Source of the DNA: Burkholderiaceae bacterium
GTDB taxonomy: Bacteria; Pseudomonadota; Gammaproteobacteria; Burkholderiales; Burkholderiaceae_C
NCBI GenBank assembly: GCA_024235895.1
Contig: JACKLM010000007.1
Location: 62,001 to 126,000, forward strand
Length of the DNA: 64,000 nt
Direction of reading: 5' to 3'
In this document: in pieces, positions 1 through 8,988 of the stretch
How positions within the stretch are numbered: the stretch's first letter is position 1
Layout: each line of letters begins with the position of its first letter
Made by a program: the position numbers and the translations under genes
Notes under the pieces: model-generated
Databases searched by the model: none
Seen by the model: only the letters and a program-made list of their open reading frames with translations
What the model was told of the DNA's origin: nothing

Positions 1-1
1 G

Positions 2-2305
2 CTGCGTGAGCACCGCGGCGAGCATGTCGGGCTGCTGGCGCCGCTGGTCGTCGCGCGCAAGGGGGTCTACACGGACCTGGCGAAGTGGGCCCGCGCGCGT
101 GGCCACACGCACCTGCGGATCGACGGCGTCTTCGTCCGCGTGGACCCGTTTCCCCGCATCGACCGCTTCCGCGAGCACACGATCGAGCTGCCGGTGGCCG
201 ACCTCGTCGTCGCCCCCGAGCGCGAGGCCGAGCTGCGCGAGGCCTTGTCGCGCGCGCTCGACCTCGGCCGCGGCGTGCTGCACCTGCTGGCGCCGCTGGA
301 CGGGCTCGCGGCGGCGATGGGCGCCGGCGACGCCGGCGCCGGCATCGGCCGCGTCAAGGTCTTCTCGACCAAGCGCGCCTGCCCGGTCTGCGGCACCAGC
401 TACCCCGAGCTGGACCCGCGCATGTTCAGCTACAACAGCCGCCACGGCTGGTGCCCGAGCTGCGTCGGCACCGGGCTGGCGCTGACGCGCGAGCAGCGGC
501 GGGCGCTCGACGACAGCCTGCGCGAGGACGAGGGCCGCGACGCGCGCGGGCGCGAGCAGCGCTTCCCGGCCGACGAGCCCGAGGTCGAGGGGCTCGCCGA
601 CCAGCCCTGTGCCGACTGCGGCGGCACGCGGCTCAACGCCTTCGCGCGCGGCGTGTGCTTCGACGGCCGCGGCATCGGCGAGCTCGCGCGCGGGTCGGTC
701 GCCGACGTGGCGCGATGGGTCGCGTCGCTGCAGGGCGACGCGGCGCTGGGCGCGCGCGAGCGCGAGATCGCGCGCGACCTGATCGCCGAGATCGCGAGCC
801 GGCTGCAGTTCCTGCAGGATGTCGGCCTGGGCTACCTGACGCTGGACCGCGCGGCGCCGACGCTGTCCGGCGGCGAGGCGCAGCGGATCCGGCTCGCCGC
901 GCAGCTCGGCAGCCACCTGCAGGGTGTGTGCTACGTGCTCGACGAGCCGACGATCGGGCTGCACCCGCGCGACAACGCGGTGCTGCTGGGCGCGCTGGAC
1001 AAGCTCGGCGCGGCCGGCAATACGCTGGTCGTCGTCGAGCACGACGAGGATACGATCCGCCGCGCCGAGCACCTGATCGACATCGGCCCCGGCGCCGGCC
1101 GCCGCGGCGGCACGCTGGTCGCGCAGGGCACGGTGGCGGACCTCGCGGCGGCGCCGGACTCGGTCACCGGGCGCTTCCTCGCGCGGCCGCTCGTACACCC
1201 GCTGCAGCCGCGGCGCGAGGTCGCGCCCGACGCGCCGGCGATCGTCGTGCGCGGCGCGTCGCGGCACAACCTGCAGCGCCTCGACGTGCGCGTGCCGCTG
1301 CAGCGGCTGGTCGCGGTGACCGGCGTCAGCGGTTCCGGCAAGAGCACGCTGGCACGCGACGTGCTGCTGGCCAGCGTGCAGGCGCTGCGCGCCGACGGTG
1401 CCGCGGCGCCGGTCGGCTGCGACGCGGTCGAGGGCTGGCAGGCGATCGACCGCGTGCTGGAAGTCGACCAGACGCCGATCGGCAAGACGCCGCGATCCTG
1501 CCCGGCGACCTACATCGGCTTCTGGGACGCGATCCGCAAGCTGTTCGCCCAGACGCTGGAGGCGCGGGCACGTGGCTACACCGCCAGCCGCTTCAGCTTC
1601 AACACCGGCCCGGGCCGCTGCCCGGCCTGCGAGGGGCAGGGCATGCGGACGATCGAGATGAGCTTCCTGCCCGACGTCAAGCTGCCCTGCGACCAGTGCC
1701 ATGGCCAGCGCTTCGACGCCGAGACGCTGGCCGTGACCTGGCGCGGCAGGCATGTCGGCGAGGTGCTGACGATGCCGGTCGACGAGGCGGTCGGCTTCTT
1801 CGCCAGCATGCCGGCGATCGCGCACCCGCTGCAGCTGCTGCAGGACGTCGGGCTGGGCTATCTGACGCTGGGCCAGCCGAGCCCGACGCTGTCGGGCGGC
1901 GAGGCGCAGCGGATCAAGCTCGTCACCGAGCTGGCCAAGGTGCGCGACGAGATCGGGCGCCGGGGCAACCGGGCGCCGCGGACCCTGTACGTGCTCGACG
2001 AGCCGACGGTCGGGCTGCACATGGCCGACGTCGAGCGACTGATCCGGGTGCTGCACCGGCTGGTCGACGGCGGTCACAGCGTGGTCGTGATCGAGCACGA
2101 CCTGGACCTGGTCGCCGAGGCCGACTGGGTGATCGACCTCGGCCCCGAGGGCGGCGCCGCGGGCGGGCGCATCGCGGCCGAAGGGGCGCCTGAGGCGATC
2201 GTCGGCTCCGGGACGCATACCGGGCGGGCCTTGGCAAGGCCGCTGGCGCGGGGCAGCGACCCGTTGCCGCTCGAAGCGTCGGCGGACCGCCCCAGGACGA
2301 CCTGA
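2..2305 (+). CDS. UvrA-family excinuclease ATPase, 5' end outside window
   Basis: C-terminal 767 residues of a UvrA-type ABC ATPase involved in nucleotide excision repair. The reading frame is open from base 2, so the gene starts upstream. Visible in order: a first zinc module (CPVC and CPSC pairs, about residues 123-154), the first signature LSGGEAQRIRLA and Walker B YVLDEPTIGLH, a second Walker A GVSGSGKST (about 441-449), a second zinc module (CPAC and CDQC pairs), the second signature LSGGEAQRIKL and a second Walker B YVLDEPTVGLH. The stretch between the first zinc module and the CADC pair is about 50 residues, clearly shorter than the roughly 120 I recall for E. coli UvrA, and an arginine-rich linker follows CPATYIGFW. 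This suggests a UvrA2-like or long fused paralogue rather than housekeeping UvrA. Family certain, subclass uncertain. Confidence 0.9.
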   Translation: MREHRGEHVGLLAPLVVARKGVYTDLAKWARARGHTHLRIDGVFVRVDPFPRIDRFREHTIELPVADLVVAPEREAELREALSRALDLGRGVLHLLAPLDGLAAAMGAGDAGAGIGRVKVFSTKRACPVCGTSYPELDPRMFSYNSRHGWCPSCVGTGLALTREQRRALDDSLREDEGRDARGREQRFPADEPEVEGLADQPCADCGGTRLNAFARGVCFDGRGIGELARGSVADVARWVASLQGDAALGAREREIARDLIAEIASRLQFLQDVGLGYLTLDRAAPTLSGGEAQRIRLAAQLGSHLQGVCYVLDEPTIGLHPRDNAVLLGALDKLGAAGNTLVVVEHDEDTIRRAEHLIDIGPGAGRRGGTLVAQGTVADLAAAPDSVTGRFLARPLVHPLQPRREVAPDAPAIVVRGASRHNLQRLDVRVPLQRLVAVTGVSGSGKSTLARDVLLASVQALRADGAAAPVGCDAVEGWQAIDRVLEVDQTPIGKTPRSCPATYIGFWDAIRKLFAQTLEARARGYTASRFSFNTGPGRCPACEGQGMRTIEMSFLPDVKLPCDQCHGQRFDAETLAVTWRGRHVGEVLTMPVDEAVGFFASMPAIAHPLQLLQDVGLGYLTLGQPSPTLSGGEAQRIKLVTELAKVRDEIGRRGNRAPRTLYVLDEPTVGLHMADVERLIRVLHRLVDGGHSVVVIEHDLDLVAEADWVIDLGPEGGAAGGRIAAEGAPEAIVGSGTHTGRALARPLARGSDPLPLEASADRPRTT

Positions 2306-2503
2306 CCTCCCCGCGCGGGCGCGCATGGCGCGGCCCGGCTCCAGCGGGACGCCCGAAGGGCGCCGGCGCGTGCCATCTGGCCCGTCTTGCGCACCCTATT
2401 CCGGGCAATGCCGCGAGCCTCGGCGCGCCAAGATCCGAAGCGAGGTCGGCCGGACTGTCCCGCGCCGGCCCGGTCATTGCTTCGCACTGAGGATGCCCCG
2501 CCG

Positions 2504-3397
2504 ATGCCACTGCCCGTCTGGCTGCGCCGCAAGCTAACCGGCCGTTCGCCCGGCGATCGCTGGGGCGTGCAGGCCACCGCGTCGCGCCACCTGGCGGTGC
2601 AGTGTCGCTGGGACGGTGACCAGCGGCCGCGCTTCGTGCGGGCGTTCCTGGCCGAGCCGGGCACGCTCGAGGGCCGAAGCTTCGCCGGCTCGACCACGAC
2701 GCTGTTGCTTCCCCCCGACGACTACGCGATCGAGTGGGTCGATGCGCCGCCGGTGCCGGCAGCCGAACTGGCCGATGCGCTGCGCTGGTCGATCAAGGAC
2801 CGGATCGACTGGCCGCTCGAGGACGTCGCGGTCAGCGGCTACGAGCTGCCGCCCGCAGCGACATCGCGCCGGCTCGCGGTGGCGGTGGCCGCGCCGCGTG
2901 AGCGGCTGCGCCACTGGCTGCGCAGCTGGCCCACCGAGGCGGCGGATCGCCTGGCGATCGATGTTCCCGAGCAGGCGCTGCGCAACCTCGCGGCGCTGGC
3001 CTCGGGCGAGGCCTGCGTCGGCATGCTCCACGCAGGTTTCGACGCCGCCACGCTGGTCGTGGTGCGCGCCGGGGCCCTCGAGGCGTGCAGGCGCCTGCCG
3101 TACGACCACACGGCAATCGCCGACCCGGCGTCGCCGCTGTTCGAGGCGGTCGTGCTCGATCTGCAGCGTACGCTGGACGCTCACGCCAGGCAGGTCGGCG
3201 ACGTCGACTTCCAGCACCTGTGGGTGTCGAGCGTCGGCGATGCACGCGCGGCCGCGGCCACGCTGGACGAGCACCTCGTCGCACGCTGCGAGCCCTTCGA
3301 GCCGCAGCGCTGGATCGACTGGTGCGCGGACCTGCCGCTGCACGATCAGTCCACCGGCGCGGACTTCCTCGTCGCAGCTGGGGCGGCACTGCGATGA
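2504..3397 (+). CDS. mshI: MSHA biogenesis protein MshI, PilM-like
   Basis: 297-residue protein at the head of the MSHA pilus operon. It begins MPLPVWLRRKL and contains segments typical of MshI/PilM-type actin-like pilus platform proteins, such as ALRWSIKDRIDWPLEDV near residue 90, where a pilus-assembly ATPase-like fold binds its PilN partner on the cytoplasmic face. Start chosen at 2504 because a GAGGA ribosome-binding site lies about 12 bases upstream and the family fold begins here; an upstream in-frame ATG (2387) would add an arginine-rich tail unlike the family. It overlaps the next gene by ATGA. In Vibrio the MshI function is encoded as one longer protein; here PilM-like and PilN-like parts appear as two genes. 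Assignment rests on fold-level resemblance plus operon context. Confidence 0.75.
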   Translation: MPLPVWLRRKLTGRSPGDRWGVQATASRHLAVQCRWDGDQRPRFVRAFLAEPGTLEGRSFAGSTTTLLLPPDDYAIEWVDAPPVPAAELADALRWSIKDRIDWPLEDVAVSGYELPPAATSRRLAVAVAAPRERLRHWLRSWPTEAADRLAIDVPEQALRNLAALASGEACVGMLHAGFDAATLVVVRAGALEACRRLPYDHTAIADPASPLFEAVVLDLQRTLDAHARQVGDVDFQHLWVSSVGDARAAAATLDEHLVARCEPFEPQRWIDWCADLPLHDQSTGADFLVAAGAALR

Positions 3398-4044
3398 GCG
3401 GCCGCCACGCCAGTTCGCGGCCGTCGAGGCGCATCGGCCTGCCCCTCGCAGGGGACCCGACAGGCGTGAAGCCCCAGATCGACTTGAACGAGCCGGGGCT
3501 GCTGCCGAAGCCCGTGCGGCCGACGTTGGCCGTCTGGCTTGGCGTGCTCGGTCTGATGGCGGCCGTCGCCGGTTGGCGGCTGGTCGACGCCAGCTCGAGC
3601 CTGCAGCGTGCGATCGCGCAGTCGACACCGCTGGACGCACAGGCGGCGGTCGACGAGCCGGCCGATCTGCCGCCGCTGCGCGCCGAGGTCGCCGTCGCCG
3701 AGGCGGTCTCGTCACGGCTGCAGGGCCCGGGTCAGCGGCGCTGGGACCCGCCATCGATGTCGGCGGAGCTGTTCGGTGCGTTGCCGTCGACGATCTGGCT
3801 GCGACACCTGGTCGTCGACGCCGGGGGCGCGGTCGCCGTCGAGGGCGAGGCGGTGCAGGCGACGGACATCGAACGCTACGCGGCGGCGATCACCCGCATC
3901 CCGGGGCTGCGCGATGCACCGGTGCAGGCGCTCGACGCCGGTGACGTCGATGCCGACGTCGGCGAGGACGGCATCTCGGCATCGACGCGGTTTCGCTGGG
4001 TGATCGGGCAATCAGCCGCCGAGGCGGCGCAGGGGCAGCCGTGA
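3394..4044 (+). CDS. PilN-like MSHA platform protein
   Basis: 216-residue bitopic protein with a cytoplasmic N-terminus carrying KPQIDLNEPGLLPK, a short motif like that found at the start of PilN proteins before the membrane helix. One transmembrane segment lies at about residues 48-65 (TLAVWLGVLGLMAAVAGW), followed by a periplasmic ferredoxin-like region. Expected role: inner-membrane alignment complex with the PilM-like and PilO-like neighbours, linking motor and secretin. The ATG overlaps the previous stop (ATGA) and its own stop overlaps the next GTG start (GTGA), so translation is coupled. Could be regarded as the second half of MshI. Function inferred from topology, position and motif. 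Confidence 0.7.
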   Translation: MSGRHASSRPSRRIGLPLAGDPTGVKPQIDLNEPGLLPKPVRPTLAVWLGVLGLMAAVAGWRLVDASSSLQRAIAQSTPLDAQAAVDEPADLPPLRAEVAVAEAVSSRLQGPGQRRWDPPSMSAELFGALPSTIWLRHLVVDAGGAVAVEGEAVQATDIERYAAAITRIPGLRDAPVQALDAGDVDADVGEDGISASTRFRWVIGQSAAEAAQGQP

Positions 4045-4790
4045 AGCGCGCGCCGCAGGACCGCGGTCGTCCCGGCGACCCGCCCGACGTGAGCGGGCGC
4101 GGATACCGGCTGCGCGAGGCGCTGCGGCAGCGACTGGTGCCCCTGTGCGGCCGGCTGCACGCGGTGAGCGCGCGCGACCGTCTCGCGATCTGGCTTGCCG
4201 GCGCGGCGATCGTCGTCGGCGTCGAACTCGCGGCCGTCGGCCCGATGCGCGACAAGGCCGCGCTGGTGGCGGCGGCCGAGGCGTCCCAACTGCAGGATAT
4301 GCAGGCGCAACAGCTCGAGCGCGAGGCGCAGTTCGATGCCGAGCGCGAGGCCTTGCAGACGCGGCTGGCGCGTGCGCGCGAGCGCATCGAGGCCAACGGC
4401 ATCGTCCACCGCCGTGCCGTTTCGGTCGAGGATGCCACGGCAGTGCTGTTTCGTGCCTCGCGGGTGCGGGTGCTGCGCGTCCAGACCGGGGTCCGCGCGC
4501 AGCCGCTGGCGCGTGCGGACTCGACCACCGAGCCAGGCGATCTGTCGTCGGGTGCCGCGATCGACGGCGGCAGCGCCACGGCGGCGGCCGCGACGCTCTA
4601 TGCGCATCGCGTCGTCGTCGACGTGGCCGGACCGCCGGAGGCCGTGCTGCAGGCCGCGCGCGCGCTGCAGTCGGCGTCGCTGCCGTGGCGACTGCTGCGC
4701 ATCGAATGGCGCCGCCACCGCACCGGCGAGGTGGTCGCGACCTGCACCCTCGGGGTCGACAGCACGAGTGCCACATGGCTGCGCGTATGA
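4041..4790 (+). CDS. mshJ: MSHA biogenesis protein MshJ, PilO-like
   Basis: 249-residue inner-membrane protein: cytoplasmic head, one transmembrane helix (about residues 50-70, LAIWLAGAAIVVGVELAAVG), a long coiled-coil stretch rich in Q, E, A and R (about 75-125), then a periplasmic domain. This is the PilO/MshJ layout, a partner of the PilN-like protein in the alignment complex. Starts with GTG at the GTGA overlap with the upstream gene; I see no better start. Ends in ATGA overlap with mshK. Sequence conservation in this family is low, so the call depends on order and topology. Confidence 0.7.
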   Translation: MKRAPQDRGRPGDPPDVSGRGYRLREALRQRLVPLCGRLHAVSARDRLAIWLAGAAIVVGVELAAVGPMRDKAALVAAAEASQLQDMQAQQLEREAQFDAEREALQTRLARARERIEANGIVHRRAVSVEDATAVLFRASRVRVLRVQTGVRAQPLARADSTTEPGDLSSGAAIDGGSATAAAATLYAHRVVVDVAGPPEAVLQAARALQSASLPWRLLRIEWRRHRTGEVVATCTLGVDSTSATWLRV

Positions 4791-5131
4791 GACCCCTCGT
4801 GGCGGCGGCGGCGCTGGCGACCCTGGCCGTGCTCCATGGCGGCGCCCTGGCGGCTGGACCGCAGATGCCGTTCGAGCCGCTGAGCGCGACGAGCGCGGCC
4901 GAGGTGACAGCCGCATCGGCGCCCGGACTGCAGGGGATCCGCACCGGGCGTTGGCCTGCGGCGCTGGTCGACGGTCGCTGGTTGCGACCCGGCGAGGCGG
5001 TCGCCGGCCATCGGCTCGTCGAGGTGCACGGCGACGGCGTGGTCTGGCTCGCCGCGGATGGCCGGCGGCATCGGGCGACCTGGCCCGCGACGCTGCCGGA
5101 CGAGCCAACCCGGAAGGACGACAAGCCATGA
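4787..5131 (+). CDS. mshK: MSHA biogenesis protein MshK
   Basis: 114-residue exported protein with a signal peptide (MRPLVAAAALATLAVLHGGALA, cleavage near residue 22), then a short domain containing LVDGRWLRPGEAVAGHRLV, which resembles the small periplasmic domain of MshK/PilP-type proteins that contact the secretin. Lies immediately upstream of the secretin gene, as expected for mshK. Two in-frame starts are possible: 4787 (ATGA overlap with mshJ) and 4775 (adds MAAR); 4787 gives the cleaner signal peptide. Function inferred from position and size. Confidence 0.7.
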   Translation: MRPLVAAAALATLAVLHGGALAAGPQMPFEPLSATSAAEVTAASAPGLQGIRTGRWPAALVDGRWLRPGEAVAGHRLVEVHGDGVVWLAADGRRHRATWPATLPDEPTRKDDKP

Positions 5132-6843
5132 GGTATGCATTGTTCACGGCGGCGCTGCTCGCGCTCGGCGGCTGCGCCAGCACACCGACGCCGCCGGGCC
5201 GCGAGGCGTCGCGCGACGCGGTGCAGCGGTCGATCGAAGCCGCCGTGCAAGCGACGCCGGCACGGCCCGCGCCGGTGGCGCCGGTGGCGCCGGTGGCCCC
5301 GCCGATCGAGGCGCTGCTGCCATCGCTGACCCAGCTCGCGCGGCCGGCGCCGCGCTTCGACCTCGTCCTGGCCGACGTGCCGGCGGCCCAGGTCTTCCAG
5401 GCGATCGCACAGGGATCGGATCTGAGCATCGTCGTGCCGCCGTCGTTGGCCCAGCAGCGCGTGTCGCTCAGCCTCAAGGAGGTGGACGCGGTCGACGCGC
5501 TGGAGGTGCTGCGCGAGCACTACGGGTTCGAGTACCGCGTCGACGGTCGTCGCGTGCACGTCCAGCCGCAGGAGCTGGTCACCCGGATCTACCAGGTGGC
5601 ATTCCCGGCGGCCAGGCGCAGCGGCCGCAGCACGACGCGGGTCTCGTCGGGTTCCCTCGTCGGCTCCGGGCGCGAAGGCGATGGCGCCGACGGTGCCGGC
5701 GCACGGGAGGGCGCCCAGGTCTCGACCGAGGTCGACGGCGACCTGTGGGCCGACGTGGAGGCGGCGATGAAGGCCGTCGTCGGCAGCGAGCCCGGGCGCC
5801 AGATCGTCGTGTCGGCGCAGACCGGCACCCTCGTCGTGCGCGCGCTGCCGCGCGAGCTTCGCGGGATCGAGCAGGTCCTCGAGCGTATGCGGCTTGCGAT
5901 CGACAGGCAAGTCGTGCTGGAGGCCAAGATCGTCGAGGTCGCGCTCGACGAAGGCTTCGAGGCCGGGATCAACTGGGCCGCGCTCAGGAACGGCAACCAC
6001 CGCCTGTCGATGGGGGTCGACACGTCGCGCATCAACGTGCCCGGCAGCATCGGCAGCGCGCTGGGAATACCGCCCGCGTCGATCGTCACCGGGGTGGACG
6101 CCAGCAGCGACCCGCCGACCGTGACGCCGTCCACGCTGGCGCAGGTACTCGCGGCGCCCGCGACATCGGCGGCCCTGCCCGCGCTCGCGTTCACCACGGC
6201 CGGCTTCAATGCGCTGCTGTCCTTCCTGCAGACGCAGGGGACGGTTCACGTCCTGTCGTCGCCTCGCGTGGCCGCGGTCAACAACCAGAAGGCGGTTCTT
6301 CGCGTGGGCACCGACGACTTCTTCGTCACCAACGTCGAGACGACGACGACCGCCACCGCCAGCGGCAGCGTGACGACGCCGTCGCTGACGCTGCAGCCCT
6401 TCTTCTCCGGCATCTCGCTGGACGTGACACCGCAGATCGACGACCACGGCATGGTCACGCTGCACGTCAGGCCTTCGGTCAGCGAGGTCAGCGAGCGCTC
6501 GCGCGTCATCAACCTCGGCAATCTCGGGCAGTTCCAGCTGCCGCTCGCGTCGAGTCGGGTCAACGAGACCGACACCATCGTCCGCGTGCGCGATGGCGTC
6601 ACGGTGGCCATCGGCGGCCTGATGCAGCAGCGCCAGGTCGTCGACGATGCGAAGGTGCCGCTCGCAGGCGACGTGCCGGCGTTCGGCCGTCTGTTCCGGC
6701 GCGACACGTCGCGCCTCGAGAAGCGCGAGCTCGTCTTCTTGCTGCGCCCGACCGTGGTTCGGCAGGCCAGCGACTGGGGCGACGAACTGGCGCAGCTGCG
6801 CACCCGGCTGGGTGCGCATCTCGGCGGCCAGCTGCTGCGCTGA
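5128..6843 (+). CDS. mshL: MSHA secretin MshL (outer-membrane pore lipoprotein)
   Basis: 571-residue secretin that would form the outer-membrane ring through which the pilus exits. N-terminal lipoprotein signal with lipobox LGGC and lipidated Cys16, then a low-complexity A/P segment with VAP repeats, an STN-like domain (about residues 70-155: FDLVLADVPAAQVFQAIAQ), N-domains, and the C-terminal secretin core with VLSSPRVAAVNNQKAVLRVG and the terminal AIGGLMQQR ... FLLRPTVV signatures of the GspD/PilQ/MshL family. The ATG overlaps mshK's stop. A serine/glycine-rich loop (about 165-205) interrupts the N-domains. High-confidence secretin; MshL by operon context. Confidence 0.93.
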   Translation: MRYALFTAALLALGGCASTPTPPGREASRDAVQRSIEAAVQATPARPAPVAPVAPVAPPIEALLPSLTQLARPAPRFDLVLADVPAAQVFQAIAQGSDLSIVVPPSLAQQRVSLSLKEVDAVDALEVLREHYGFEYRVDGRRVHVQPQELVTRIYQVAFPAARRSGRSTTRVSSGSLVGSGREGDGADGAGAREGAQVSTEVDGDLWADVEAAMKAVVGSEPGRQIVVSAQTGTLVVRALPRELRGIEQVLERMRLAIDRQVVLEAKIVEVALDEGFEAGINWAALRNGNHRLSMGVDTSRINVPGSIGSALGIPPASIVTGVDASSDPPTVTPSTLAQVLAAPATSAALPALAFTTAGFNALLSFLQTQGTVHVLSSPRVAAVNNQKAVLRVGTDDFFVTNVETTTTATASGSVTTPSLTLQPFFSGISLDVTPQIDDHGMVTLHVRPSVSEVSERSRVINLGNLGQFQLPLASSRVNETDTIVRVRDGVTVAIGGLMQQRQVVDDAKVPLAGDVPAFGRLFRRDTSRLEKRELVFLLRPTVVRQASDWGDELAQLRTRLGAHLGGQLLR

Positions 6844-6864
6844 GGATCCTCGGAGGCGCCGGCC

Positions 6865-7710
6865 ATGTACCTGCACCATTTCGGACTGCGCGAGATGCCG
6901 TTCTCGCTCACGCCCGACGCGGGCTTCGTCTTCCGCAGTCGCGCCTACCAGGCGGCGTTGAACACGGTGCTGCTGGCGGTCGATACCGGCGAGGGCTTCG
7001 TCAAGGTGACGGGCGAGGTCGGCACCGGCAAGACGATGCTCGGGCGCGAGCTGCTCGCGCTGCTGGAGGCAAGGTTCAGCACCGCTTACGTGCCGCATCC
7101 GGCGCTGGACCCGCGCCAGATGGCCTGTGCGCTCGCGTCCGAGCTGGGCATCGGCGCACCCTCGAGGTCCGGAGCAGCGCGCCTGCACGCGGCGCTGCAG
7201 TCTCGTTTGCTGAAGCTGGCCGGCCAGCAGCGACCGACCGTGATCGTCGTCGACGAGGCGCATGCGCTGCCGACCGAGACGCTGGAGTACCTGCGGCTGC
7301 TGTCCAACCTCGAAACGAGCAAGCGCAAGCTGATCCAGCTCGTGCTGCTCGGCCAGCCGGAACTGGATGCGAGGCTGCACGGGTCCGCACTGCGCGCGCT
7401 GGCCAGCCGGATCGCGTTCGCCGAGCAGCTGCAGCCGATGGACCGCGCGACGACGTCGCAATACCTGGCGCATCGACTTCATGCGGCAGGATGGAATGCG
7501 CCGTCGCCCTGGAGCGACGCTGCGGTGTGGTGGCTGCACCGCGCCAGCGGCGGCGTCCCGCGACGGGTCAACCGCATCGCGCACAAGGCACTCATGCTCG
7601 CGTACGGCGAGGGCCGCTGGCGCATCGGCTGGCTGGCCATGCGGCGGGCCGCAGCGGACGATGCGGCGACGGTCGGGCCGGCGCGACTGGCATGGGGGGG
7701 TGCACGATGA
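6865..7710 (+). CDS. mshM: MSHA biogenesis ATPase MshM (ExeA/GspA type)
   Basis: 281-residue AAA ATPase starting MYLHHFGLREMPFSLTPD, the characteristic N-terminus of the ExeA/GspA/MshM family. Walker A GEVGTGKT at about residues 49-56 and Walker B TVIVVDEAHAL at about 127-137; the sensor region and a helical C-terminus (GVPRRVNRIAHKAL) follow. ExeA-like proteins help insert the secretin through peptidoglycan; this one lacks an obvious C-terminal peptidoglycan-binding domain. A GGAGG ribosome-binding site lies upstream (6850-6854) and the stop overlaps mshN by ATGA. Confidence 0.9.
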   Translation: MYLHHFGLREMPFSLTPDAGFVFRSRAYQAALNTVLLAVDTGEGFVKVTGEVGTGKTMLGRELLALLEARFSTAYVPHPALDPRQMACALASELGIGAPSRSGAARLHAALQSRLLKLAGQQRPTVIVVDEAHALPTETLEYLRLLSNLETSKRKLIQLVLLGQPELDARLHGSALRALASRIAFAEQLQPMDRATTSQYLAHRLHAAGWNAPSPWSDAAVWWLHRASGGVPRRVNRIAHKALMLAYGEGRWRIGWLAMRRAAADDAATVGPARLAWGGAR

Positions 7711-8930
7711 GCACGATCAACCGCATGCTCGCGAGCCTGGAGGCGCGCGCCGCGGAGACAGGGGGTGCCGCGCTGCACGCCGCAGTGCGGGCGTTGCCCG
7801 AGCCGCGCAAGCACGGCGCGCGGCGTGCCCTGCTCGCCGCTGCGCTCCTGGCCGCGCTGGCGCTCGCGGCGTGGGACGCGTCGGGCCCTGGCCGAGGTGC
7901 GTGGGTCGATAGCGCGCCGTCCGTCGTCGCGATGGATGCCGCGCGCGTCGCCGTGGCGCCCGGCGTCGCGGTGCCGACGTCCTCGGTCGAACCGGGGGGG
8001 GAGGTGGAGGGGCCGGCGGTCGTGCCGGCCGAGCCTGCGACCGCACCCACGGCACCGGCAGCCGTTGCCGACGAAGCGTCGGCCGCGCCGACGGGCGATC
8101 GTGCGGCCCCGATCGGCCAGGCTTCGGCATCGCGGCGTACGGCCGCCCGGCCGGCGTCGGCGGGTACGACGGCGAAGGTCGCGACGAGCGGGCCTTCCGG
8201 GGCGGCACGCGCCACGCCCCGCAGCGGTGCTGTGGAGGCGAATCAGCCCGCTGCGGCGACGGACGTGGCGGCAGGGCGGCGGACAGGCGGCGACGCGCCG
8301 GCGATGCTGGCGCGACGCGGCGCGGATGCGCTCGCCAGCGGGCACGCGCGTCTGGCGGCGACGTGGCTGCGCGAGTCGCTCGGGTCCGACGACGCGCAGC
8401 CTCAGGTCCACCTCGATCTGGCGACCGCGCTGATGCACGAGAACGATACCGAGGGCGCGCTGCATCACGTGCGGCGCGCGGTCGCGTTGTGGGGCGATGT
8501 CGAGCGCGCGCCGCCGCAGGCGCGTCGCGTGCTGGCGATGACGCACGCACGGCGTCGCGAATGGGATCTGGCGCTGCGTGCGGCGGACATCGAGCACGCG
8601 GCCGAGGATTCGACCTTGCTGGCCGTGCGCGCGGCCGTCCAGGTCGAGCTGGGTCGCTGGGACGATGCCCTCGCGGCCTACGAAAGGCTCAGCGCGGCGG
8701 CGCCGCGAGAGGCGCGCTGGTGGCTGGGCCTGGCTACCGCGCAGCAGGCGCTCGGCCGCTGGGATCGCGCCGGCGAGTCGCTTCACCAGGCCGCACGGCA
8801 CGCACGCGACACCGCGGTGCTGGCGGCCGTGCAGACGCAGCTCGGCGCGCTCGGGACGCGTGCGCGGGCACACGAGGGCGGCGGCATGGCCCACGACGCG
8901 CCGAGGCTGGCAGCCCGCGAACGACCATGA
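7707..8930 (+). CDS. mshN: MSHA biogenesis protein MshN (TPR protein)
   Basis: 407-residue membrane-anchored protein. A short cytoplasmic head beginning MSTINRMLASLEAR is followed by a transmembrane helix at about residues 45-60, a long alanine/proline-rich linker (about 65-190), and a C-terminal tetratricopeptide domain (about 195-390) with repeated A..W, L..A and Y/F helix patterns such as LGRWDDALAAYERL. This is the MshN/GspB-like arrangement next to an ExeA-type ATPase. An 8-base G tract sits in the linker (7994-8001). ATGA overlap with mshM. Confidence 0.82.
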   Translation: MSTINRMLASLEARAAETGGAALHAAVRALPEPRKHGARRALLAAALLAALALAAWDASGPGRGAWVDSAPSVVAMDAARVAVAPGVAVPTSSVEPGGEVEGPAVVPAEPATAPTAPAAVADEASAAPTGDRAAPIGQASASRRTAARPASAGTTAKVATSGPSGAARATPRSGAVEANQPAAATDVAAGRRTGGDAPAMLARRGADALASGHARLAATWLRESLGSDDAQPQVHLDLATALMHENDTEGALHHVRRAVALWGDVERAPPQARRVLAMTHARRREWDLALRAADIEHAAEDSTLLAVRAAVQVELGRWDDALAAYERLSAAAPREARWWLGLATAQQALGRWDRAGESLHQAARHARDTAVLAAVQTQLGALGTRARAHEGGGMAHDAPRLAARERP

Positions 8931-8988
8931 GCCGATCGGCTCGGCAACGCGTGCGCCGCGCACGGCGGAAGGCCCGGAGGACAGGACG

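Noticed and set aside
2306..2503. Promoter of the MSHA operon in the uvrA-mshI gap
   Set aside because: Only weak, poorly spaced boxes (around TCTTGCG and CCTATT) are visible; not reliable enough to list.
4012..7584. A very long open frame (about 1190 codons) on the minus strand across mshJ-mshM
   Set aside because: Antisense to genes with clear family motifs; long empty frames are expected opposite GC-rich coding sequence. Its translation is low-complexity and shows no domain.
7994..8001. 8-base G tracts in mshN (also 46090-46097 near the TonB-like gene and 54965-54972 in the PfkB kinase) as phase-variable switches
   Set aside because: Runs of this length are expected by chance at this GC content, and frames on both sides are intact; no sign of on/off variation can be read from one sequence.
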